Of a DNA stretch of 64,000 bases, positions 1-11,600 are shown in pieces. Each line of letters opens with the position of its first letter. Within the stretch, counting starts at the first letter, position 1. The position numbers and the translations under genes are program-made. The notes below the pieces were generated by a model that saw only the letters and a list, made by a program, of their open reading frames with translations, made no database searches and was not told where the DNA came from. This stretch comes from Kalaharituber pfeilii. Its lineage: Eukaryota > Ascomycota > Pezizomycetes > Pezizales > Pezizaceae. The stretch covers positions 124,001 through 188,000 of the forward strand of contig WHUZ01000099.1 in assembly GCA_015179045.1 (NCBI GenBank). The letters are read 5' to 3'.

Positions 1-141
1 CCTTTCAAATTATTTCTTTTCGTCATCCTTTGCCCTTCCAGTTTAGCCTATATCAATTTAATATATTTGTCAACCCTAGCTAAGTTTACCACCTAGGAGT
101 TGTAGCATATAGAATCGGTAAAATATAGATATAAGTACTAA

Positions 142-264
142 GATAGTGGAGTATTCATAAAAATCATGAAGAAGACCAAGAAATCACAATTGCAAAAGCC
201 ACTCGAACCAGACTACAGCATCAGCCCTATACCAGATGCCAGCTCGTATGGGTCCTCCGGATGA
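142..264 (+). CDS. possible 3'-terminal exon of a gene lying off the left edge
   Basis: A short open frame from a possible acceptor (CTAAG at about 137-141) to TGA at 262-264 encodes a Lys-rich then Ser/Pro-rich tail ending in SYGSSG. The composition looks like the C-terminal end of a fungal protein, and the sequence just upstream (TATAG, CTAAC-like motifs, AT-rich) looks intronic. The only in-frame ATG is at 166. The frame is short, no homology is recognisable and the donor exon is not in the window, so it may be chance. Confidence 0.2.
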   Translation, partial: DSGVFIKIMKKTKKSQLQKPLEPDYSISPIPDASSYGSSG

Positions 265-1434
265 ACTCAATTCACTTCAGGCAGCAACAAATTAGAAAAA
301 GAAAAATTCATCAATACCAATCAATCAAATTACATATTGCTAGCTATCTCATTATCAGAAAGTCCAAAAATAAATACAATCAGAAATGTTCCCCCCTCGT
401 CCCTCATCCTCTCACCATTCACCCTCACTCGACATGTACCTTTAGCTTCCCATATCATTTACCATTCCATCGTATCCCGGTTATTTCCAATCCCATCTCA
501 ATGCAGTTCCTCCGAGTCCGGCCTAACCAATAACTAACCCAAAGAAGAATCCACCTAAAAGGTATAAACAAAATTCAAAAACCTAATACAATAATCCTGT
601 AAACCAATTGACCAAGCAACCCGACCAAGCAACCCGAAGAAAGTCATCATAAAATACAAAAAGGGAAAGAAAGAAGAAATAGAAAGCAGAAAACATAGAA
701 AAGAAAGTGAAATTCAGACCCTCCTCACTTTCCACCAATGAACAAGGCAATGTATGTGCTCTCCAGCCGTAATCGTTCGACGATACGATGGGGGTGTTTA
801 TATGCGCATGCCATACAATACAGGAATGTAGGCAAGTAAAGCAAGCCGGAAAAGGAAGTAAACAAGTCAGTGCGCAGTAGTAACAATCTGTTTTTGTGCT
901 TCGCAGCGGCCCAGTCTTCGGAAAAGCAGAAACATAAAGGAAAGCTAGGAAGTAGATAGAGAAAGCAGAGAAAGATAAGTAAATAACAAATGTTATAAGA
1001 AAGAAGACGACAACGCGAAGGCAAGACGCCAGGTTATAAGTCGAACGAAAAGCTATTGCCCACATACACACCAGCTTTGGGGTTTATCGAAAATCCCGAA
1101 TTCGAGCAAACAAGTAGTAAACAAAACAGTCACAAACAAAATCCATAGAAGACGATTTAAATCAAAACGCATAAACTATACCCTAGAAACAATTAGGAGG
1201 AAAACGAAAGCAAACGAAATATAAGAAGGAATAAAAAAAAGAAGAGAAAAAAAAACAATGGAATATAGACAAAAGAAAACGACTATTCAGTCTGGTGATT
1301 TGGCCATCGGAGAGTCGGCGTGGCCGTGGTAAGGTATCAAGAGTCCGGTGACATCAGCACTGAAATACTTGCCTGACGCGATGAAGAACGTGTTGTTTTC
1401 GTTATCCGTGCACACCGGCAAGCTAGAAAGATTC
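265..1434. other. gene-free segment, probably 3' UTR/intergenic of the SAM-PH gene
   Basis: There is no convincing gene. A 162-codon open frame on the minus strand (583-1071) begins at GTG, is rich in Phe/Ser/Leu and lies in A-rich DNA immediately downstream of the SAM-PH stop codon. It is best read as 3' UTR. The sequence is A-rich on the plus strand (GAAAGAAAGAAG runs) with no repeat of note. Confidence 0.5.
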
Positions 1435-4400
1435 TTATAACTTCTGACCATTGACCTCAACCTCGTAACCCTCGCCCTTTCGCTTGATTGCTTTGGCAAG
1501 CATCAGCTCTCTCATCCAATCAATGCGCTCATCTCGGCTCTTGACCGCAAAGTGATGGACCTCCTTCTTTGCCTTTGCCTTCTTGTCCTTATCATCCACT
1601 GGGACAAGTTGGAAAAAGAAGGCTCCATCGGCAGCATTTTGACCATTTTTAATCTTCCATGACTTAAACGCAGCGGAAAGCTTGGTTGATGCTGAGTTGG
1701 AGCATGCAACAGCGTAGTCTTCCATGTCAATGTGCCCGTCCTCTGCGCTGTGCTGATCCTTGTGAATTCCAAGGCGGGTACCGCGAAGGACAAAGTGATG
1801 CTCTGGCCACTCATGCCTGAACCAGTGGGTCTTGCGCTTCCTCATCCAACCTGAATGGACGCGGATGCTCGAGTTTACACCGCCAACGCCTGCAGTTGTG
1901 GTAACGTCTTGTTGGCTGCTTCCAGGTGGTGGCGTCGCTTGATCACTGGCATCCTCCCACTCCGCGTTCTCGTCGAGGTTGTCAAGTGGAATCACGAGAC
2001 CTGCAGGTCGCACCCCATTGGTTGATTGAACTCCTCTCCTAGGATTTGCTGGCGCCGGTGGAGGTGGAGGGGGTGCTGGTGCCATCAACTTTCCCGCAAT
2101 GTTTGGATGACCGATGCTCGACGGTCTGTTCATGCTGCCATAGGTCATGTCCGGGGGTACACTTGCACTTTGGTTTCTGAACTCTGGGACCATTGGGGTA
2201 GCGGTGCCGACTGGGACGTCCATCTCGGAGAAGGGAGTGGTTGTCCTCATCATACTTCCACGTCTCCTGTAGGATGTAGGTGAGAACCCAACACTGCCAG
2301 CAGGAGCAGGAGTAACATTTGCAGTTCGGAGAGCAAGAGCTGGAGTCTTAGATCTTTTGACAGGGCCCATACTTGCTGGGGCCACTGGATCTGAAGGAGC
2401 TGCTGGCAATGGACCAATTGCTGACATCTGGCTTTCTCGTTCTGTTTCGTATCCAGAGGAGTTCTCATTTCCACTACCGTGATATTGTTCACCAGGTGAT
2501 TGTTGAGGAACCGGTGTCGGAGATTTCCTCCGTTCATCCAGGTGTTGCAAGTGCTGATGAATCAGGAATTTCTTGACGTTCTCAGCTGGGTCCATAGCAA
2601 TGATATCTCGAAGGGCTCCCTCCTGCAACTTCACCTCTCCTTGGTGCATAGGGCCAAGAATATCGGACGAGGCAAGAACAGATGGAGCAACAATACTTCC
2701 AGGTCTATCTATTGGACTCTCTATACCATGTGCGATAGATGGGGTAGCCGTAACAAGAATTGTACCAGCGGATGATTCTCGGTGGTTGATGGGGAAGGCA
2801 TCGGTGATATGGCCGCGAGCCGAGTGCATTTGATGAGAATGCGTCCACGGGTTGCCAGCCTTTGCTTTATTTGCAAGTTTGCCATGTTTCCCACATTTAC
2901 CGCCCTTCTTGCATCTTTGAACTCTACCACCGTGGGCTTTGCAGCGATCTCCAACCATAGAGATTGAATCCCAAGGAGCGATTGAATCAGGTGAAGCAAC
3001 GACAGGTGAACCCTGTATATCCTTCTTCCGCGCCTTCGGAGCTTCGCCGACTGTTGGCAAAGCTTGCTTCATACCCCTCAGGTTATAGATTACAGTCGAC
3101 TCCCCTTCCGTTGTGTCAGCTGGGTCTGCTGCAAAGTCGGCGGAGGAAATCTTTCGTCGTGCGATTCTTGCGTGGGTACCCTTTCTGCTTTTAACTCTGC
3201 GCCAGCGATTTTGGTTGCGGATCACGCGAACAGGAATGGTCGTTTCCTCATCATCTGATGAACGGGGCCCGTCTTCATCCTCCTCAACAAGGCTACCCTG
3301 GTAAGCCACTGCCCTAAGAGGCTCCAGTGGTGTCCTAGGGGTTAACGCAGGCCGACTGAATGCAGGCGAGGGCTTCCCAGAGAGGTTAGAAGACTTTCTC
3401 GAAACTCTTGACTCAGGTCTAATAGCAAATTGTTCGACTGGTCCCTGAACGCTTCTGCAGCGCAGGTGGTGGATTTGTGACCAAACCTCAATTCGCTTTC
3501 CAAAGGACGTAATTTCAAGCTTTTAATAGGATATATCAGTATTGAATCATTGGAAAATAGAATGTAACACATGCTAGCATACCTCCTTAAGATCTTCCCA
3601 CTTCAGGTCGACCAGAATTTGACCGGAGATGTCATTTTTCGCAAATTTACCCACAATATCTCTTCCGAATCCCACTGCTGCGAAATGTGCACAAACCTGC
3701 TGAGGAGTCCAGTCCATAATATCTAAATTGTCATAGTCATTTATCACTGCCTCCGAGAGCAGGCTCAGAGGTCGGATATCTCTCTCTGGGTTGAACTTCT
3801 CTGGCTCCTCAACTGTTTGCTTCTGTTGAAGTTGTTGCTGCATCTGCTGTTGTCGCTGGAATTCCTGTTGTAGTTGTTGCTGCTGCAGTTGCTGCTGCTG
3901 TATTTGTTGTTGCTGCATTTGCTGCTGCTGCTGCAGATGTGAAGACAGTGGACTGGGGTATCGGGGCTTATAGTGCTGCTCTTGCATCGCTGTGTTTAGA
4001 CCTGGGAGCTCGCCATCAGCGTCCAGTGGGGTAATTGGAGTCGGCGGAATGAAATCCGCAGTGCTTGAAAATTGCGTCACAGTACTTGGGGGTGTAGAAC
4101 AGACTGAGAGCGTTCGGAATAGATGTGGTCCTTTGGGTCCGATTGTGGTGATCATACTGTCGGTTGGTGTATATCGCGGCAAATCCTCTCCATAGCTCAT
4201 CGAGTGCCTGTACATCATGGGATTTTTTTGGTCGGGATCGTAGATTGCTGGTTCTCCAAAGTGCGGTAATGGTGACGCCTCAGGTGTTGCAGCTTCACTG
4301 AAACTGGAAATCGAGGTGCGGGTGCGTTTTGATGACTCCAATGAGAATATAATATCAGCAAGGAAATTTAGACCATTTATAGCATTTTCAAAACAAATTC

Positions 4401-4944
4401 TAGCATGAGAGCTCCCAAGATTCGAGATGAAAGAGTGTACTTACTGAGTGCATGCTATCGCTATCCGTCAAAATACCCTGCATGTGCCTTGCCCTACTCG
4501 AAAGACTCTCCATGCTTTCTGCGTCGCTCACTTCCTCCAACTGTCCCTCGTCCTCCTCCTTGATGTCACCCTGCCGCCAACCCTTCCTCCCACCACTTGC
4601 CAACGACCTCCCCATTTCCCGAATACTGTCGCTGTGACTTTCGTAATCCGAATCCACGGCGATACTTGTCGCCTGGCTTATTGGCCGTAGTGATAAGGGT
4701 CTTGGTGGTTGTATATTCCGGCGGCTTGCCGAATAGGACAGAAACCCAGATTGACTGGAATTTACTCGTGAGCCGATGTTTGAGGGCTGGCGGTAAGATG
4801 TGTGCCTCGAAGACGAGGCAGATGAATACACCGACTATCGCCGCAAAATGGAGTGTTAGCGACGACTACCCGATTGAGCCGCATCACTTCCTGTATCCGA
4901 CAACAATGCCATGAAAGTATTTGTCCAGGTAAACCACTCACCAT
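1435..4944 (-). CDS. SAM and PH domain protein, Boi/Pob1-like cell-polarity scaffold
   Basis: Exons on the minus strand are 4944-4942 (start ATG only), 4834-4445, 4335-3583 and 3519-1435; introns are 107, 109 and 63 nt. All junctions are phase 0 with GTGAGT, GTAAGT and GTATGC donors, giving about 1076 aa. The SAM domain (about residues 339-402) starts DWTPQQV, contains NDISGQILVDLKWEDLKE and is completed across intron 3 by LEITSFGKRIEVWSQIHHL, which confirms that splice. A Gln-rich tract lies at about 266-302, a poly-Pro stretch near 860-872, and a C-terminal PH domain at about 935-1050 (HSGWMRKR, HHFVLRGTRLGI, RIDWMREL). SAM+PH with Pro-rich linkers is the architecture of yeast Boi1/Boi2 and fission yeast Pob1, which act with Cdc42 and the exocyst at growth sites. 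No N-terminal SH3 domain is visible, unlike those proteins. A Cys/His/Lys-rich patch (about 570-620) is unexplained. Domain calls are firm; the start depends on a one-codon first exon. Confidence 0.88.
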
Positions 4945-6216
4945 TGTTGATATGTTTGTTTAATGTGAATGTGAAGGCCTAGGCAATAATAATATGGAGA
5001 TGTGTCGGGTGATGGTATTGGTTTTTCTGGGAGATGTATTTGCTTTATCCTCACGAGCACCTGGCTCTAGTAGGTGGTGACTCTCGTTGTATGACCTTAG
5101 TATGGTTAGCAATCAATTGCCAACCGGCCCTTTTTCAAGGACAACAGGATGTTGATATTATTGTTCGTCACAGTAACAACTGCAGCGAAAGATTTAGAGG
5201 CCTCAAGGTGAGAAAGCTGAAATGGTGGGAAGAGTCCCAAGTTTAAGTATATCCTGCTAGGAAAAGGACCCGTTCAGAACCATCTGCAGGCGAGACAGGC
5301 AGTGAGATTCGCTTGTTGCCAGTGTGTGTGTGAAGTTGGTGGGAGTAAAAATGGACCAGGGTCGGGGGATGGATGGGTAGGGCAATACAGCCTGCTGGTT
5401 GGTTGGATACTGGATTTCCTAAAGTTCCCCAACCGAAAATAAACAGAGACAGGATCACCCATGACCAGGGCCAAAAAGAAAAAAAAGCATGAAAACCCAA
5501 AAATGAACACAGGATCAGTCGCTGAGTGGTGTGGCACGAAAATACCAAACACCCACTAATAGGCTATTGATCCACATTCCCTTGCAATACCGATATCTCA
5601 GCCAATTGAAGGAGCGTTGGCATATGCGGCGACGTCCACCCCAGAATAGCTATGGAATGACTGATTGCCAACGCGTATTTGTATGTTGAGGCCCAGCAAT
5701 TCAAGTGATATGTGTAGCCTACGGTGCTGCCACTGCACTGACAACAGCGGCAGGCAAAAAAGGCTTTGCGTGGCCATGGAACCCAAACTTTGACTGCGCT
5801 GCGCATACGCGCCGTTGATGCGGTTTTGTGTATTTGAATATAACCTGGGACAAAGCCGCTGGTTGGTCGGCGCTAGCACTGGAGGGTTTTGTGTTGCTGG
5901 TTTGGCCCAGTAAAAAGTAGTCCTTCCGATGCAAATGCGTACACGGCGAATACCACCTCGCCGTTATGAATGTATTGGCCGCCTTAATAACGCTCCTTGG
6001 CTAGTATTACATTGTACCAGATACTGCGACATTCAGTGCAAATGCTAAGCCTCGTGATGAAACGCTTAACTCCTCTTAACATGGCCACACACTGCTCATT
6101 GCTTCGAGTGGCTAACAGTTTGCTGCACCCTGAAATTTCCTATCAGACTCGAATCAACGGCGCCTGTTCCTCAAATTTTCATCCAGCAGTTTTGCATACA
6201 TGCGCTTCTGCTGGGG

Positions 6217-6270
<54 letters not shown>

Positions 6271-7859
6271 AGCTTCATTCTCTCGCGGTGCCTCAACACC
6301 TGCTTGAATCTGCCAGTGTAGAGTACTCTACTTCAAACTGGCGTGCTTGCCATGTCCGTGGGCAAAATAGTCACACCCTGCTACGTACTGTGTGATGCAC
6401 GTTCCTGCCGAACCATCACACTTAGCCGAATGTACCATGCCATTTGTTACTTGGCTTTGCGCATTCTCACTGTTATGGACCAGGGTATGATACTCGATCT
6501 GGAAGCCCTACGACAACTATTCCATTATAAGTAGAGAAAACAAAGTTAGCTGTTGGTGCTTGCTAGAACCGGACGAGGCATTCTGAACACAGTACCTATA
6601 CTTATTTACCGTGGTTTCCTCTGGGGGAGGAATATCACGCGATCCAGTGTAGTCAAGAATGAACCTGCTTTGCGTGAGGAGTCTTTAAAGTTGAGGCTCC
6701 GAGCCCAGAATTTTTCCAAGGCCGACGTTATTGGAGGTTTGAAGCTGTGTTATATTTCCAGATGTGGGGACGATTCGAAGAATGGCAGCACTAGCCACGA
6801 GCTACTCACCCTTAAAATGATCTACTTTCGTCACTTTAAAGCGCCATCGCCAGTAGACCCGTCATCCGCTACCTGAGCTCCATCGACGCGCCGTCAAAGT
6901 CACCTATTTAGTGTTGCCCGCCTCCGTACCTGAGGTCCACCGGGGCTGACGCGAACGGTTGTTGGTGGCGCGGCAGGTAAGGATATTCATTACACTTTTC
7001 ACGCACACTTAATAAAACCGCTGCGCCAGCTCGGCACCTACCTCTGAAGCCCATGCAGAGGCTCCACGACAAAAGCAAGCACATTCGCCGCCTAATCATA
7101 CTGATGCGTAAGCGAATGCTTTCACACCACAATCATGCATCATACCGTCATCGTAAGCACATTAAACACTTGTGGGGGACGTGATCAAAAGTGTTTTCGG
7201 GTTGTTTCCTTAGAGCGTTGATGCAGCTATATATGGTCTATGCTGCGGCACAAACGAAGGACTGACAAACAGACGAACAACGCACCTGCATCTCAAACAA
7301 ATCTGTCTTGGGAATGTTGTTCTCAAAATTGGCCTATTGTTACAGTATTACCACCTCGTTGCATTGACAGTACTTGGCATGCCATAGGCGAAAAGTACTA
7401 GATATACACTTGGACCCATTGCCGCACATCGCTATCTCATCGTGGGGGCTTTTACGCTTCAAATTGCGCATAAGCAGGGAGTACCTAGATTCATATCCGC
7501 CGCATGCTACATTCCTAAGACATTGTTTCTGCTTCAGCCTCAATTGTGTTCAGTTTTAGAGGTCGCGGATATACATGGTGATATGCATCAATAAGTGACC
7601 AGTTGTTAAATTCTCCCGCTTGCTGACTGATATGACAAAATTGGCTTTTTCCTCTTCGCTCGCTCGCCCCTGAGCCCACGACTTCGCAAATTCAGCACCA
7701 CATATATATCCCTATAACGAACCTGTCTTCTGACATCGGACAGCTTGAGCGAAGTTCCTAAGAGTGAGCATATTCTAATTTCTTGTTCTCTATGAAGAAA
7801 ATTAGCTAATGTAGCAATAGGCTAGTTCTATAGAACACGTTTGTCTCATCTATCCCAAG
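4945..7859. other. intergenic region, no intact gene seen
   Basis: This is upstream of the SAM-PH gene. Open frames on both strands are under 110 codons, overlap each other and show no recognisable motif. The only structured element is the AAAT microsatellite at 6219-6271. The 5250-5560 part has CT/GA-rich strand bias compatible with a promoter or leader of the SAM-PH gene. Confidence 0.4.
6219..6271. repeat. (ATAA)n microsatellite
   Basis: About twelve tandem copies of the tetranucleotide ATAA/AAAT in AT-rich intergenic DNA, nearly perfect. Likely length-polymorphic. Confidence 0.95.
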
Positions 7860-8628
7860 ATGCCTCGTCCTACTAAGAGAAGATCTTGCCTGCGCACTGC
7901 TGCTCGCAGGAAGAAAAATAGAGCAGTTACGGTGGAAGTGTATACCCCCATTGTACATAGCGAAAGTGAAGAATCTTTGGAAGATGAATTTGAGTCAGAT
8001 CAAGAAGAGGAGGAACAAGGTGACGAGCAGGAGATTCAAGATTTGAGTATGGCAACAGAAGTTCATAATTTTTTTTTATTTATTTTTTTTATTTTTATTT
8101 TTATTTTTATTTTTTTTTTATTATTTCATCACTCGCATGCCGCCTAACAGGCTATGGCGAGGAGTTAGATACATGATGGGTACATGGATAGATACTAGGT
8201 AAATAAAAGGAAAAGAAAATGATGATATAAGAGGATGAAGGATAGCGGAATAGGAGAATAAAGGAAATTACTCTGCCGCCCAATCTAAAACCTCCGCCAG
8301 CATGTCTCCTTCCCCCTCTTTCTTCGTTGGCTGCTTCAACCCCATCTCCCCTCTCGGTAGTCTTTTCTTCCACGCCTCACACTCGTTCATAATGTGCGCA
8401 AAGTCCTCGAGGGCTTTGCCACACCACCTACACTCCGGTGAGTCGTCCTTCCCTATCTGATGTCTCCACTACGGCAGACCCTTGTTCCCCAACATGCCTG
8501 CGAGTGTGGCTACCCTCCTCCTATTCCCCAGATATTCCAGTGGCCGGTACGAACGCTGTAGTCTTTCCTCTCGTCGGCCCTTCATGCTTTGGCGTACAGA
8601 AGTTCATAAGGAGTTGATGAAAATATAA
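7860..8628 (+). pseudogene. small basic/acidic ORF interrupted by a LINE insertion
   Basis: ATG at 7860 opens a frame starting MPRPTKRRSCLRTAARRKK, followed by an acidic stretch (SESEESLEDEFESDQEEEE). The frame runs into the poly(T) side of a minus-strand LINE at 8069. Reading across the empty site (removing 8069-8595 and one TSD copy) continues the frame as ...EVHKELMKI and stops at 8626-8628, about 75 aa. A basic PRPTKR-type start followed by an acidic stretch resembles the N-termini of some fungal transposon-encoded proteins, but that is only an impression. More codons could lie in later exons; downstream DNA to 9.4 kb has short open stretches (for example 9221-9385) without clear splice sites. 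Confidence 0.4.
8069..8595 (-). mobile_element. 5'-truncated LINE (non-LTR retrotransposon) copy with 14-bp TSD
   Basis: The minus-strand element has its A-rich tail appearing as T-rich DNA at 8069-8125 and the 30-nt terminal hairpin at 8132-8161. The 14-bp sequence ACAGAAGTTCATAA is duplicated exactly at 8055-8068 and 8596-8609. The minus strand encodes the C-terminal end of ORF2 with the zinc knuckle CRWCGKALEDFAHIMNEC (CX2CX8HX4C) and RGEMGLKQP, aligning with the copy near 50 kb. An in-frame TAG lies just before WRHQIG, so the copy is dead. TSD, 5' truncation and A tail are hallmarks of target-primed reverse transcription. The CCHC motif after the reverse transcriptase is typical of Tad1/L1-type LINEs. 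Confidence 0.92.
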
Positions 8629-11600
8629 TAGATGTGGACTTTTCTGCTATTAAACTCAGATATCAACATGGTCCACAGGTCTGTCGCATATTTCGGAAAT
8701 CACTATTAATCGCTTTTTTTATACATGTTTGCGTACTATGGAAGCATATCGAGATGGTTGACTATGGTACGCAAGAGTTTACACAACGTCACAGTGGAAT
8801 AAAGCAGATCATTTCTGTATTCGTTAGTATTCCACCTGCACTAGTACTAATTCTAAAATCTTGGCTACCTTGGCATATTACATTTTAAAGGCTTCTCATA
8901 CAAAGTATAAGTTTTTCAAAACTCTATTACTCAATCTTCATATTTTTTTTAATCAGACATCATCAAGTTGTAGAGCAGACGAAATAGTACATATCTATGA
9001 TATTCACATTTCAATCAAATCTGGTTGAGTGACAAGGTAGAGTCTCAACTTTAAGCCCATAATTTTGGCTGACAGGGTACCTTATTGATGCACACCACCA
9101 TACTCGTTCTGAAAGGCAATACCTTTTGTTATTGTGAGTATGCATGCTATTTTCTCATCATGTTCCATTCTCGGTCCACATAAGCCCTAATATCAGTTCT
9201 AGATGGTTGTCAGTGGGCTGATATGTTTCGTCTCACTGCCATGGGTTTCTTACGTGCGCAGAAGGTGCACAAAGGCATGAGGACCACATGGCCCAATAGT
9301 GGTATAGGGAAGCGATCAACTCTCCGCATCGAATTCTCATCTTGCGATGGATTCACTTGGACTCCACACGCGGCATGTCTATGAACAAGGCCTTACCAGA
9401 AAATCTATCAAGCTCTCCGATATCATCCACCTTGATCTTGCCGTGTGCCACTTTTTCGTTGCAGGCTTGTTTCTAATACACGGGAGTCCCCTGCGTTAAT
9501 TTGATGAAACGTAAAACCTACGGTCAATCTCCATTTTTGATCCGCCCCAAGAAGGGAACTCTGGTGTATGTCACGGTTCGGGCTAGGACCATTTAGCTGT
9601 ATCACAGAAGTAAACCGCCGCGCTTGTAAAGGGCTTATTGGGCAACGAGGGCTGGCTGAACCCTTGTACCCCTGGTTTTCCTTTGACCTGCATTGTGCAT
9701 CCTGCAAGTGTATAATCCTGGTTCGTATCGTCGGTTGTAAGCAGTGGGTCACGGACAGGAAGTGTTGGTTGATGATCTTTACCTCGAGAATAAAATAGAT
9801 TAAACGGCTAGACTGCTAAGACCCCCCACAAAGAAGTTCAATTTATCAGTATGAACCGACAATCTCCGGTAGATGATTGCTTTTTTCAGATCTTTTTGCC
9901 AGCTTTCGAAAAGCGAGACTCGCTAACCACAAGTTTGGATGAAGATGACAGACGCCAATCTGGAGTATAGAAGAGAAAGTCAGTGGAGAAGAGACGGTAG
10001 CTTCAGGGAATCTCCATGGAAGAAGTTACAAGACGAGATTGTGGACTTTCATATGATACTCTCCGTCCATTGCCAGACGCGGACATTCACGACGCTTGTG
10101 TGGGCTCACGTGTACTGATTGGACTGTCCCTAGCCTGTGGGGTCTGCGTGCATAGCAAATCGCCCAAGATCACAGCTGTTCTCGACAACAGCTGCAGTTA
10201 CTGGAGATCGTCGCGAAAGCAGCCGCATGAAGGGAGGGTGGTGAAATGTGAAGTGGGTGTCACGATTCAGCGGATGAAGGAAAAGTACGAAGAGGAGAGG
10301 GGAGGAGAAGAAGCTCGAGGAGCAGGACGATACTTGATGCGCTCAGTATAACTGTTTCTCGAAGTAGCTTGTAGTACTGTACGTTAACCAGACATCAATA
10401 ACTTTGTCTGATCTCGCTCACTGCAGCTCTTTCACCGCAAGCACCAATTATGTTGACATGGCATGAAACTAATATTGACACAATACAATCGGGTCGCCAA
10501 GCGCATCACCAAAAATACTTAAACATCAATTTATGTACTTCATGCAAACCCCACATTGACATCTTCAACGGTGATTATCTTTCACACCACATTCGCTGCA
10601 ATGCAGAAACTTGGCATGCATGGAGTGCACAAACGAGTTGTCTCATCTCCAGCTTGCGTTGCATCCGGTCGATCGTTGTTTCAAGAGTAAACAAGCCGAC
10701 ACTGTTTGAAACCGCACCAAACCTTTGACCTTTGTATGGATTTGAGTGACGTTATGCCCCTCACACTAGAACATTGAAGGCTCTTCTAGTAGACGCCTCA
10801 AACATAAAGTAATCCAATGTAGGCATCCGTCAATATATGCAGGCACGGTGACTGTAAATTCATTATCTAACTGTTTTTGGTACATATATTGGGGCGGAAT
10901 GACCATATCACCAACACCCAAATACATGCTAGTAGATAATGCAGTGTCCATACTGGATGCATGCATGCGGAAAACCACGGTCGGGACATCATGATCAACT
11001 TTTTGCGCTGTCTGCGAGCGTACAAGTAAAGGCTAGTCAAGTGTGTAATCTTATCGTCGTGCGAGCACTTTGGCGAGACCTCACAGTGGCATACGCAACC
11101 AACAAGCGAGCGAGATTACATGTCCAACCGGATCGCCGCTTGCCCGAAAGGTTCCACGCACCTTTTTTGGAATATTTTCTTACATGGAAACTCGATTACA
11201 CTCTTATGCTGAAGCCGTTGGCTTTTCGCCGAACACCCCAATTGAATGTCCTTACCGTTGCAATTTTTCCAGGATCCAGGATGAATCTCGTATGAAAGAA
11301 TCCCACTTCCATGGCGATCGTGTATTTAATATCTGGCGTTATGCTACTAGGTAGTACTGACGTGTGATACCATGCGCCCCTCCAATAGAATACACGTTCA
11401 TTGCATCCTTCACCGTCTACTACCAGAGTCTACGTATTTACAGACGGTCAAACTCAACCCGAGGAGTTCATAACAATTAATACACCCTCAGCTTACCTCC
11501 ACAGTTAACAGCGATGAGCACCCTTATTCACCTTCCTAATTCTCACCCCCACATTATTGCACGGGCGGGAGCCGGCTTCCCGATAACCCCGGAAACCTAG

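Noticed and set aside
583..1071. 162-codon minus-strand frame with hydrophobic stretches
   Set aside because: Starts at GTG, Phe/Ser-rich by composition, lies directly downstream of the SAM-PH stop in likely 3' UTR, no motif.
10016..10351. 111-codon ATG frame
   Set aside because: No motif and no transcript-like context; a frame of this length is expected by chance in a window this size.
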